Positions 9,919 to 19,833 of a stretch of 64,000 nucleotides of DNA are shown piece after piece. Location of the stretch: NCBI GenBank assembly GCA_036925085.1, contig JAUPFP010000001.1, forward strand, positions 5,869,722 to 5,933,721, in the 5' to 3' direction. The notes under the pieces are model-generated. The model was not told where the DNA came from, made no database searches, and saw only the letters and a list, made by a program, of their open reading frames with translations. Positions within the stretch are counted from its first letter, which is position 1; the number at the start of each line of letters is the position of its first letter. A program made the position numbers and the translations under genes. This DNA comes from Brachycybe producta (Eukaryota > Arthropoda > Diplopoda > Playtdesmida > Andrognathidae).

Positions 9919-12900
9919 GTGAGCTAGAAAGGAGGTCAAAGGTCACTGCATTACGAATACGAATAGGGGGAGGTGGGGAGGACCCTCGTGCCAACCCTCT
10001 CCTCTTTCTGATGAATAATATTAGTAAAATTATGGTTTGTTTTTCTGCTTTTTTTTATTAAATAAAGGTTGTTTCAATACGGAAGTCGCCTGTTTTGGTG
10101 GCTCACTGAGAAATCTAACGTATATTATGACGGAAAGGATGCGGTTAACAAGCTCAAATCTATCGAATATTCGCTCAGCACAGGAAGGAAACGTAAATCA
10201 ACACTTTAAAAGCGCTGACCGATTCTGGTTGGTTAGGACCCGGCAGAGTGCGTTGGCAACCCGGTTCCCGAAACGGCCAACCGTGGTCAAAACTGGGTTC
10301 ACGTTGCCCAAAGCTTACCACGGCCGTAATAGGTTGAGAGCGGGTAAAAAGTTTACTCCCTTAGGGCGTAAACCCCTGGAGCATCGATGATTTATTGACG
10401 ACCAGGGCCCTGTTTCTCGAAAGTACAGTACAAGTCTCGATTACAGGAATTGTACTGTACAAGTGAATTCTACTGAGCCCTGTAAAGAATACACGTCGCA
10501 AATTCACAATTTGTCATTACGAATTGTTAATTCGTAATAACAAATTGTGAATTTTTGATGGATATCCTGATCAGGGCTCCTTGTATTACAAGGGAAAACG
10601 ATGCTAGCGCTCTTTGCGGAGATTTTTCGAAGTAATTTTGTGATGTGTAGCCTTTTAATGTAGAGTCGATTTTCTACGCGACCCATTTTTTGTTACAGTT
10701 CAAAAACACCGACATTTTTTTTTTGTTGCGTCTCTTTTTCAGTTCTGCGTCTCGGCCGTAGTTTGGAATCGTTTTACGCAGCTTTGAAATGTCTTCATTT
10801 ACCCGATCTTACGTTACGACTGACTCTGACGATGGCTAAGATAAACAATGCTCTTTTTCTACTCATGGATCACATCATTTGGTTCGGAAGAGCCGGCCTA
10901 TTGGATATCGATAAACTGAAATGGGGAAAAAGAGCAAACAGGTCGAGAAAAATACTAATTCAAGAACGAAACTGGGCAGTCGAACTTCAAATCGAACCCT
11001 CTGAATGTAGAAATTAAAACTCTTTATTTTTTTATTGAGTAAGCCTACTCTCAAGTGAAGCTTTTTTCCATTGGAATCCTGCTACGAGGGTACAAGACGA
11101 AGTTCGACTACTGAGTTTTCTTGTTTTGATTGAGGCTTTAAGATGTTTTATGTAGAGGTGGTTTTCGAACTGTGGTTATTCTACGTTTCAGAAGAGCAAC
11201 ATTAAGAACGGAACGGAACTTTAGAAACTAGAACGGGGGAAGCTTATTTTCATGTTTGATATCTTTCAAAATAAACTTTTTAAAAAGCTTATTTTAAAAT
11301 ATATCAGCATGAAAAACCTTTTTGAGTGTCTTGAGTGATCATTCTAGTTAATAAACATCGTATAAAAATTATAAAAACACAGTAAAAAAATGAAGTGTGT
11401 TAAAATTTCGCGTTCATATTTTTCAAAATAAACTATAGCAACTTGAAAGTTCTCAAATTTCACTTTTCACTTCAAGTTAAGCGGAAAAGTTTTAAAGTGG
11501 GAATAACGTCAACATAAACATGAAAATAATCCTCCTTAAGTCATTGAGCTACTCTTCCATTTTCTAAAACAGTTTCAGATTTCTTTAGGGTTTTCATAAC
11601 CGGTTTTATCATTACCAGTAAACCGGTATCACCGGTTTTATCATTACCAGTAAACCGGTATTACCGGTTTTATCGTTACTGGTAAAAAGGTATTACCGGT
11701 TTTATCGTTACTGGTAAAACGGTATTACCGGTTTTATCGTTACCGGTTAATTAACCGGTTTGTTACATTGGTATTACAGGTAAATTGACCTTTCGATAGC
11801 GGTTCTGCGGTTAAAAAATTTTATATTAATTTGGATATAAGAATTGACCAATTTTTAAGATCCACTGAGTATGAAATTAAAATTTCACGTACAAGATACA
11901 ATATATTGTCGCTTGTGCTGTGTGTTGTGTGCAAATTCACCGGGAGAGAATTAAACGTATGCCTCAATGGTAGTAAGCAATCGATGGTGAGAAATAAAAA
12001 TACTCAAAAAATTTGCTTTACGACACACACAGCCACTGCTTGCATGTACATGTAGAAAATAACGGTATATCTGAAAAATAGTGAATAAAATAGAACAGAT
12101 TGTGAGATAAAATGTTTTGTGGATTAGCTTGATTACCAAAATTTACCGGTTTCGGCAATGCTGCATTACCGAAAAACCGGTCAACAATCTAAAACACCCT
12201 AAAACATCCTAAAACACACTAACACACTATAAAATAATCTAAAACACCCTAAAACATCCTAAAATACTCTAAAACACGAAACCCTAGATTTATTTTTTCT
12301 GTATTTCCAAAGAGACTTGCAGAGAAATTGTGAACGTCTTTTAGAAACTAGAAGGGTAACTCAATCACTTATGGCTATTTTCATGTTTTAAGGTCTTTCA
12401 AAATAAGCTTCTTGTGCGAGTTTGAAAATAATTAACCCTCTTTTAAGCAGAGAGGTTGCTCGCAGACGATATTTTTTTAATTTTTGTTTATGAAAAGTTT
12501 ATTTTGAAAAATATCAACATGGAAATATCCTTATAATAATTACGTGACTGAGCTACATTTCTAGTTTTGAAATCACTTTCTAGTTTCTCCTTAATTTTGC
12601 TTCTGAAAGACAGAATAATCAGAGTTCGAATATCAGCTGTTCGGAAACCCCATCGTAAGTGGCTGATTAGATATTTAGTTTGCTTTTGTTCCTCTGGATG
12701 GCGCCACTGCAGTAGTTGATGTTAAACTCCATAAACGTTTTTTTGTCAAAATTTGGACGCAAAAATGTCAAGCGAACATTTTTTTATAGAAACAACATTA
12801 TGAAAAAATTCAAATTTTTTTCAAAACTAGAATATTAAAAGATTATCTTAAAAGTTTTTTCAAGGCAATATTTTAAAAAATAAACAATTTTATAGTTTAG

Positions 12901-14189
12901 TTTGAAAAGGATCCGTTTTTTTTGGTATTTCTATTGACATTTCATGAAAAAAAAAAACTTATTTTCACCTTTTTTCAAACTTGTCATAAAAAAGTTTATT
13001 TTGAAAGATATCGTTATGATAAAACTTTTAGCATTATCACCAACTATTCTAGTTTCTGAAACAATTACAATTTTTTCGTAATGTTTCTTCTGAAAAACAT
13101 TCGTTTGAAAAATATGAATCTTCTCAAAACCGTAGGTTGGCCAGAGGGGAAGAGACCTCCTATAGAACATAGGAGGTGCCATCTGGGAGGACAAAAACAA
13201 AATAAATATTTATAAAGCACCTTAAGAGCCTTTCAAGAATATATACTCGTATATAGGGTCTATACAGACGCACTGCAGACGTCATTGGGACGATATAAGG
13301 GCCGTTATAGGGGCGCTGACATCGTTAAAATAATTATGGTTTGCGAAAAAAGTGTTATTAAAAATATTTCTAACAATTTATAAAATATAAAAGGTATGTC
13401 GTTAATAAGAAATAAATTCATAATTTGTTGTAATTCCGATAAAACGATCACAAGAGGGGAAAATAGCCGAAACACGTACACGACTTTTTCCGTTGGATCG
13501 TTATCTTTTTTTTGTTCGAGGGCGACCCAACGAAAAAAATCGATCTGCCAAAGTTGTACAGCTTTTTACTCCTCTTGTGTGCATTTCATCGGAATATGAC
13601 AGATTATCAAAGTAAGTTAATTTTGTTTTCTTATTCCATGACGTACCTTTTATATTTTAATTAATTAGAAATATTTTTTAAAACTATTTTTCGCAAACGT
13701 GTTAATGGTGTCAGCGCCCCTATATCGTATTTACAACGCCTATATATCGCCCCGTTGATATCCGTTGATATCTTTTTTATTTATTTATTCAGGTTCTGGT
13801 TGTTTAGTATATTGATGTATCTGATGCGAGACATTTACGAGATCTGCCATCTGCTTCAACTTGGCAAGAATTCTCATTCGCTGTTGAGAACCTCTTCCGC
13901 TTTCGAATGCGCTTCGTTTGGACCGTTCCTGACGAGAGACGAAACTACCTTTGCTCAGCTGCGTAACTTTGTCTCGACGGCTCTTTTGGCTCCGGTTTTC
14001 GTGTGGTCGCTGGATCATAGAGAAGTGGCTCTCGATACCCTGAAGAACAGTTGCGACGTTGTCATTCCGCTCTCTGGTCTCGGTTTGATCGACGTGTCGC
14101 CTGGACTCGTCGGTTTCTGTGGTGTCATCTCTTCTCTTATCGGAATGCTGACGATCGTAGACCCTAATTTACGCTTACAACCCAATTAA
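9863..14189 (+). CDS. PEX11B: PEX11B-like peroxisomal membrane protein (four-exon gene, introns included)
   Basis: PEX11 proteins sit in the peroxisome membrane and drive its elongation and division. I join 9863-9918, 10068-10192, 10743-10941 and 13793-14189: 258 codons plus stop, close to the usual ~260. All three introns are GT-AG and all junctions keep frame. Visible PEX11 features are the N-terminal 'MEALVKFNNQTAGRDRVF', 'LSTGRK' followed by 'LLRLG' across the second junction, the 'NNALFLLMDHIIWFGRAGL' segment, 'RDIYEI' just after the third junction, and a C-terminal 'SPGLVGFCGVISSLIG' membrane segment ending in 'LRLQPN'. The start has a good context (aacaaATGG). An AATAAA lies at 14691. 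Introns are 149, 550 and 2851 bp; the last is packed with repeats. No disabling change was seen, so I infer a functional gene. PEX11B rather than PEX11A is judged from length and the C-terminus. Confidence 0.93.
10068..10192 (+). CDS. PEX11B: PEX11B-like exon 2
   Basis: Acceptor AAATAAAG|G at 10067 and donor C|GTAAAT at 10193. It encodes 'LFQYGSRLFWWL' and 'KLKSIEYSLSTGRK', the second conserved PEX11 block. One base is left over and joins exon 3 to make the leucine of 'GRKL'. Confidence 0.9.
10504..10553. repeat. short perfect palindrome in PEX11 intron 2
   Basis: 'tcacaatttgt' followed by 'ttacgaattgttaattcgtaa' and then 'acaaattgtga' forms a hairpin of about 20-bp arms. Its role is unknown; it may be the core of a small MITE. 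Confidence 0.6.
10743..10941 (+). CDS. PEX11B: PEX11B-like exon 3
   Basis: Preceded by a pyrimidine tract ending TCAG (10742) and followed by AG|GTCGAG. It encodes 'LRLGRSLESFYAALKCLHL' and the central amphipathic or membrane segment 'LFLLMDHIIWFGRAG'. Length is 199 bp; the trailing AG completes an arginine codon with exon 4. Reading through the donor would add a spurious tail to 11017. Confidence 0.92.
11215..11345. repeat. dispersed foldback core, solo copy in PEX11 intron 3
   Basis: 'tttagaaactagaa' at the left and 'attctagtt' at the right flank a central inverted pair, 'gatatctttcaaaataaac' against its diverged complement. It matches the inner part of the TTAA foldback elements at 4256 and 12655. 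A further partial copy runs from about 11390 to 11580. Confidence 0.6.
11599..11760. repeat. 32-bp minisatellite, about 5 copies
   Basis: Units start with 'accggttttatc(a/g)ttac' and end 'cggtat(t/c)', beginning at 11599, 11631, 11663, 11695 and 11727. Each unit contains ACCGGT-type words and is itself partly palindromic. It lies inside PEX11 intron 3. Confidence 0.85.
12186..12285. repeat. 'ctaaaacaccctaaaacatc' minisatellite
   Basis: Words of the form 'ctaaaacacc' and 'ctaaaacatc' alternate about nine times over 100 bp inside PEX11 intron 3. An ACCGGT-rich segment (12140-12182) directly precedes it, so this array and the 32-bp array may be the two ends of one decayed element. Confidence 0.65.
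12340..12600. repeat. dispersed foldback core, copy in PEX11 intron 3
   Basis: Starts 'ttagaaactagaagggtaactc', contains 'tctttcaaaataagctt' and, inverted, 'gtttattttgaaaaatatc', and ends with 'ctgagctacatttctagtttt'. Same family as the cores at 1718, 4431 and 63360. Confidence 0.6.
12655..13226. mobile_element. TTAA-flanked foldback element, copy 2 (PEX11 intron 3)
   Basis: The left end 'gtaagtggctgattagatattta' aligns with the start of copy 1 at 4256. The right end '...aaataaatatttataaagcaccTTAA' closes at 13226. Both sides carry the 'ggatggcgcca' / 'ggtgccatctggga' words just inside the TIR, and the foldback core fills the middle (12820-13090). The left TTAA has mutated to GTAA. It lies 566 bp before the PEX11 exon 4. 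Confidence 0.7.
13287..13753. mobile_element. 467-bp element with ~115-bp terminal inverted repeats (PEX11 intron 3)
   Basis: The left end 'gggacgatataagggccgtt' and the complement of the right end 'ggggcgatatataggcgttg' align and stay alignable for about 115 bp. Shared words include 'taggggcgctgaca', 'tttgcgaaaaa' and 'aaaatataaaaggta'. The unpaired middle has a short open frame without motifs. No clear target duplication was found. The right end is only 39 bp from the exon 4 acceptor. Confidence 0.75.
13793..14189 (+). CDS. PEX11B: PEX11B-like exon 4 (C-terminus and stop)
   Basis: The acceptor ends ATTTATTCAG at 13792. It encodes 'FWLFSILMYLMRDIYEI', a variable linker, then 'DTLKNSCDVVIPLSGLGLID' and the final membrane segment, with TAA at 14187-14189. 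The variable linker and conserved tail are typical of animal PEX11B. The exon is G/C-richer than the intron DNA around it. Confidence 0.93.
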
Positions 14190-14784
14190 CTTTGATCGGT
14201 TTTCATTTCGGAACGGTTACTTTGGCGAGAAGGAAAATAACGGGTGGTGGGAAATGGCGCCTCACATTTATTGCGAAATTTAAGCATAATTTATGGGCGT
14301 CTTAATATTCACTATTTCTATTGGTCTACTAAATGACATTTTAATCGTGAATTATTTACGATTGTTTAATCATAAAGTCCGATAACGTCTCTGTTTTACA
14401 CCATACGAGTAGTTCGATTTTTAGCACGAATTTGTTTTTATAAAATCACTAAATCGATCTATTTGGTGTAATTGGCAAATATTCTTCGATCAAAACTATT
14501 ATGGGAAAAATGCAATAACATAAGTTTTTATTCATCGTAAAGCCACGGTTAATTCAAGTTGTACGTTTTGGTAGTTCTTTATTCTCTTTTTCGGTGTAAA
14601 TGGAGCTTAATTCGTGTTGACTCGTAACATTTCAAGAGTTTAAAAACGTCTGAAATTACAAAACATGTTGAAATTCACTTTAGAAATGACAATAAAACTT
14701 GTTAAAAAGTTTCAACACGAAAGTCAACAAAAGTTATTTCTTTTAGTTGTTTTACTTTCGGGAGCGAGCGAAGCGTGGTAGTAA
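14190..14784. other. PEX11 3' flank, probable 3' UTR
   Basis: Non-coding AT-rich DNA after the stop codon. The first good polyadenylation signal, AATAAA, is at 14691-14696, giving a likely 3' UTR of about 520 bp. The region has no other recognisable feature. Confidence 0.45.
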
Positions 14785-14926
14785 ACAGGCGAGTGTGCCC
14801 ATCACTAAAATTTCGTTTGTCCCACCCTTTTATGACATCAGACCAAGTACAAAACAAATTAGACATTGATGGCGCTCATAAAAGAGCCGGGCAAACAAAA
14901 TTTTTGTGCTGGGTACACTTGCCTGT
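14785..14926. mobile_element. 142-bp palindromic MITE, sister of the 9503 copy
   Basis: Starts ACAGGCGAGTGTGCCCA, ends with its near complement, and is flanked by a perfect 8-bp duplication 'ggtagtaa' (14777-14784 and 14927-14934). The interior 'cccttttatgaca' and 'ctcataaaagag' correspond to the CRE- and TATA-bearing parts of the 9503 copy but have drifted. The 8-bp duplication suggests a hAT-type or similar transposase. Confidence 0.9.
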
Positions 14927-14934
14927 GGTAGTAA

Positions 14935-17695
14935 TCACAGGGTAGTAATGCTAGTTATTTTTAAAAACAAGTTTTGCTTTGTGGACGATGCTATAGACAT
15001 TTTCAAAGGGAGACGACAGAGAGGTTGAATCTCGTACTGCGGATCATCTGTGGCAATAGCAACGATTCAAAAGTTGGCAAATTGTAAAAATATAAAAGTT
15101 GAAAAATTTTAAATTAAAAATGTGTTTATAAAGTTTTAATATTTTCCATGTGTTTATTTTACATAATAATAAAACTGAAATTTAAAAATAAAATTAAAAA
15201 CTAAAATTTAAAAATAGAATTCAAAAATAAAATTTAAAAATAAAATTAAAAAATAAAATTTAAAAACAAAATTAAAAACTGAAATTTAAAAATAAAATTC
15301 AAAACTAAAATTTAGAAACGAAATTTAAAAATGAAATTAAAAACTGAAATTTAAAAATGAAATTAAAAACTAAAATTTAAAAATGAAATTAAAAACTGAA
15401 ATTTAAAAATAACATTTATTAAAAAAATAATCTGAATAAAAAATTACATTTATCATATTATGTTAATTACATATACTTTTATTAAATAAGATTAAAACGA
15501 TTTGAATTTGTTTATTCAAAACGATATTCATTTTCTTCAAAATATTTTTTCTTCTTCAAATTTTTCACATTTAAAAAGTATTTGTTTCCTCCTTATGTTT
15601 CTATTTAATTAAATGAAACACAAAACAACCAAACATAGTAATACATTTCAAAATGGCGGCCATCAAGTAACCGGCTAAAATAAGAGAAGCTTTTCTGTAT
15701 ATATCCTTCTGTGCTACTACTTTTACGTAAAGTAATAGACTAATAGTCTAAGGTTCAACCCGGTCCCCATTGACAACATGACAGTTGTTACTTTTTATCA
15801 GCGATTTACTGGATTTTCAGAATTAAGTTCTATTCTGAATTTTAAGTAAAACGTCGATAAAAAGCAAAACAGCTTTGCATATATACTCTCTGATGTGAAT
15901 CTTAGTGAATCGTTACTCTTAGATTTTTTTGTCTTTCTCGGTTGTGTTTTTAGCGCCATCGGTGGCGAAGTTGTGCAAGAGAGCCGGCTCTCTGTTTTCA
16001 AATTTCAACGGACGGTCAACCTCACTTACAGGCCCTTCGCTTATTATGCAGGCCATGGCCTGCTATAAATGGCTGCTTAAATAATTCATAACGAAAGACC
16101 TTTGGGAAGAGGCTAGACCACATGTCTTTTTGTACGTTCATATTGTGTCGGAGTTTTTTTCTCTTTCTAGCAACAGAAAAATGGCGCCTAAAACAGTGCC
16201 TCTACCTGTTCGCGTTTGTGTGGCATTGTGTATGTTTTCATTCAAATAAAATGCATAGTAGTTACCGGAATTAAAAGACTGCCATCTATTGGTGTTTGTG
16301 TATGATTGCGTAGGTTTCGATACTATAAATTACTAAAAATGTGTGGTTTTCAATGGAACTTCTACGTTCCAAATGTGGAAAAGTGAACCCCGTAGGGGAC
16401 GAATCGGGCAATGTGACGAGCGTCCTTTCTGTGTTTGTTTGTTCCCTTTCCATGCTCCGTATTGTTTCCAACAAAACATGGGATTCTTCTTAAGAAAAGG
16501 CTGTAAAAAGACGACGAAAAGGTAGGAAAACAAACGTTATTTATTTCGGGTGGGTTTTTAATTAATTTTAGTGCAATTTTTGTTCGTTTTATGTGGTTTT
16601 GAGTGCGGTTCTGAGCATAAACGTCGCCGTTGTGACGTCATCATTTTGTCGTCATGTTTACGTGACCATCGCTACTTAAAGAAAACGGCATTTTTTGTCT
16701 ATAATTGTCTTAATAATTTTGTGTTAGATTAGTATTAGTACTAGTTTGAAATTATTACTTTTTTTTGAAGTTGTTTATAATATCTGGGGTAGGGGGGGAG
16801 GGGTAAGGGCGTTCGGTGGGTGTGGGCAGCCCTTGAGGGTGGGTGTATTTTCCATTCTAGTTGTCAATACAAAGGCTATTCAAATATGATCTGAGTTTTG
16901 TTTTATTTATGAATGATACATAATTTGAGTCAATATTATTTGTACACTTTTTCTTCATATTAACCACCCTCTACTATGCACGTGTCCCACCATTCAGGCA
17001 GTTTTCCTATCCCCGTAGAATAAAATTCTTTTGATTGATGCCGCAGTCAATTTCGTGTGCTGTATCGATTACTTCCGATACGATCCAAAGAGCTAAAAGT
17101 GAATAGGGGCCAAAGGTGGACTACGTAATGTATTTGGAGGGGAGACTACTTTTCAGCACAAACTGTCTACCCTCCCCATGTGGTATTAAATATAAAATCC
17201 TATATTGAAACATTAAAAACAATATGCGAATGAAGGCCCTCTACCTCGTTTCGTTCTGTCCTAGAATGATATCCATTGACATCAATACCCCGGCCTCGTA
17301 GGTGATGTTCCCTCCACAAGCTGAGTTGACAGCAAGTACTATGGAAGATGGACTTTTACTTTGTTCATGGGCATGTCTTCGGTGAACTACGGTACTTCCC
17401 CAATGTAGATTGGGTGATGGCTGTAGTGCGGGACTTCGTGCATAAATCTGAAAGCAGATGATTTTAGTGACCTGCTACGGTAGGCCACTGCCTCTGTCCT
17501 GAGTGTTTTGTTCAAGCATAGGAACACTACAATGTAGTACCTTCTATGGTGTGCATTAGCCTTGTTACAGCCTCCTGATTCTGACAGGTGTGGGCTCATC
17601 TCTCCGAAGCCCGCCCTCTATACCGGAGTCTTCCTCCAGCGGAGCAGTGCCCCAGTTACTAGTTCATTGTGCAATAGGATGTGTCATGTTGTAAT
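14935..17695. other. AT-rich intergenic stretch
   Basis: No gene recognised. Contents: low-complexity 'aaaattaaaaactgaaattt' tract (about 15085-15415), a solo copy of the 240-bp hairpin unit (about 15780-15920), the palindrome 'gcaggccatggcctgc' near 16049, and a G-rich run near 16790-16830. Open frames near 16286-16533 exist on both strands at once and have no motifs. The stretch 17387-17690 is more balanced in composition and may be retroelement debris. Confidence 0.5.
15085..15415. repeat. low-complexity A/T tandem tract
   Basis: Imperfect repeats alternating 'aaaattaaaaact' with 'aaatttaaaaat(a/g)'. Nearly free of G and C. No function suggested. Confidence 0.8.
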
Positions 17696-18371
17696 TGTAA
17701 TAACCCAGCTGGCCTGTTATAATGCCCTGGTAAAACTGCCCCATCTTACCGGTCTCCTGACTTTTGGGGCCGGGATCGCAGCAATAGCAGCTCTCTTGCA
17801 CCTCCCGTGTTCCTGGGTAGCGCTGACCGACAGGAGTCCTCGCCGAATACCACCGGACGGCTGTCCGATGAAGCTTGACGAAGAACCCATGCTGAATTCC
17901 CGATGGATCTCACTGGGGAGTCACCTGTGAAGTGCCGGCCTACATGACGGAAATAAGATGGTGGAGAACGGTGACTTCCAAACCTGAACCCTCACCCTCC
18001 CTGCGGTAGACTTCCTCAGAAAATAAGTGACACGTGACCAGTGTAGTAAAATAATAAAAGGTAATTTAATATAACACTTAGTGATTAATTACAGGTAATC
18101 TGCTGGACACCTTTTCCAGCAGAGAACAAAAAACCCCAAAACAGAAACAAATCAAAGAGATAACCCATGTGGCAGGCCTCCCTGGCCTGCAGCATGATGG
18201 AGCACACATTCTTTCACTTCCAGGGTGGCTTCCTTTGGCGGCTGCTATTATATAGCCGCCAATATATACTCCCAGGCTACTCCACCTGGGGAGGACATTG
18301 ACCCTACCTGGGGTTCATGACATCAGGTTTTAGTATGCTCCTAATTAAAGCAGCAAAACTGGGTCATCACA
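17696..18371. mobile_element. LTR-A, diverged solo LTR
   Basis: Starts TGTAATAACCCAGCTGG and ends AACTGGGTCATCACA, matching the ends of the better-preserved LTR at 49391-50162. Internal matches include 'ctcttgcacc', 'gtagcgctgac', the 'ccaccctccc..cggtaacttcc'-like block and the 'ccaggctactccacctgggg' block near the 3' end. About 676 bp. No clean target duplication, so the insertion is old. Confidence 0.75.
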
Positions 18372-18665
18372 GAATAAGCACGTTAGAAATGATGGTGCTG
18401 GGTGACAATACCAATTGCAGACCATCTATTGGTTGTACCAGAAGGGTTCCGAAGTTCCCGGTGATCCATGAGGTCACCCTATGTTGGCTTGCTGTGTACT
18501 TTGGGGCATCACTGCTCACCAATTCTCGTTGGCTTGCATGGGTGAGGTGACATTTATTTCTTTGTTGGGCACTTTTGGACCTCGTGTTCTGGCTATTTTG
18601 GTGTGGTGAGGAGAAGCTTCCCCTACTGTTTGTCAGATGGATGACTCTTACAGAGGATATACTCC
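18372..18665. other. flank of LTR-A, unassigned
   Basis: More balanced base composition than the AT-rich DNA around it. On the minus strand a frame of about 55 codons is open without recognisable motif. Continuous with 19834 onward once the hAT-type insertion at 18674-19825 is removed. Confidence 0.35.
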
Positions 18666-18673
18666 CTCATGAC

Positions 18674-19825
18674 CAGAGGGCGGAATTCTATAAAAAACAT
18701 ATTCCAAATACATTCAGGTATCATGCCCAAATTTAATATCCATCCATTTCAGAATGTTAGGAATTGAATAAACTACATTTATAAATACATATTTTACATA
18801 TTTTGGAAAATATTTAAATACACATTTTTGTAAATATTTATTGAAATTTAAACATATAAATATTTTTTTTTCAAATTTCAAATATTTATACCAATCACAA
18901 TCATTATTAATCACTGAATTGGAAAGAAACTAACAAAATTATAATTTTTCAAGTATCTAAATGTTATTTTGTGAATCATTAGTTACTTTATATAAGGTTA
19001 GTAGAGACCAGATGTTAGAAACAAAGAAGACAAAGAAAGTTAAGTTATTTTATGTCTGTTTTCCAGTTGAAAATTAACAAAACCATTTACTATTTGAAAG
19101 AAAATTTGTCTTTTACAGTAACTTGTGAAGTATTAGGGACTTAGCAAAATTTCTTACGAAATAAATTTATTTACGAAATCCATTATTTTGACGTCATTTC
19201 TGGCTGATTTTGTTACAACACAAAGATTTCGTACGAAATGAGGCATTTCTTTACGAAATTATAAAATTATTTTGTAGTTGGATTTTGTCGATGGAAAACG
19301 ACGTCGTTTTAAAAATAATAACCAACCCTACATGAAAGATTTCCGATTAAAGCAAGAATATTAAGTGCAAAGAACAATAAAAATTAAAAAATCTACGTTT
19401 AGTGGCGATTAATTAGGCAAAAATTACCACACAAATCGCCGTAAAAGGTGAATGATTTCGTTTACGTTTTTGGGTTGCTTCGCTAACTACAATAACGAAA
19501 TTGGAACACAAAAGAAATCACTTAATTTAAATAGCGAAATTTCGTACGAAATTAAGTTTCACGAAATTTATATAAGTCCCTAATGTAGTAAAGTGGTCTC
19601 TCACTATCAATTATCTAACATCTACATTTTATGATAATTCTGATGATAAAACATTTTTACTTTCTAAGAAAATTAAAATAAAGGAATTAAAAGTATTAAA
19701 CAGACTATTTGCTTATTAAAGACTATTTAGGAATTTAAAAATATTTTAATACATATTTTGCCCATTTTGAGTACATATATATGTACATATTTTCCAATAA
19801 TAAAAACATTTTATTACGCCCTCTG
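18674..19825. mobile_element. 1.15-kb hAT-type non-autonomous element
   Basis: Starts CAGAGGGCGGAATTCTATAA and ends TTATTACGCCCTCTG, an inverted pair. It is flanked by a perfect 8-bp duplication 'ctcatgac' (18666-18673 and 19826-19833). The interior is extremely AT-rich with no transposase reading frame. A second element (19133-19583) is nested inside. Confidence 0.88.
19133..19583. mobile_element. 451-bp TTAGGG-TIR element nested in the hAT-type element
   Basis: Begins TTAGGGACTTA and ends TAAGTCCCTAA. Inside the TIR, 'atttcgtacgaaat' words repeat in both orientations. The flanks 'tgaagta' (left) and 'tgtagta' (right) look like a 7-bp duplication with one change. The end sequence and target resemble the autonomous-sized element at 22894-25134. 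Confidence 0.75.
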
Positions 19826-19833
19826 CTCATGAC

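Noticed and set aside
10763..11017. 84-codon open frame as a stand-alone small gene
   Set aside because: It is PEX11 exon 3 read past its donor; the last 25 codons are intron.
16286..16533. Overlapping frames on both strands (plus 16343-16525) as an exon
   Set aside because: Both strands are open only because stops are scarce in this short stretch; no homology words.
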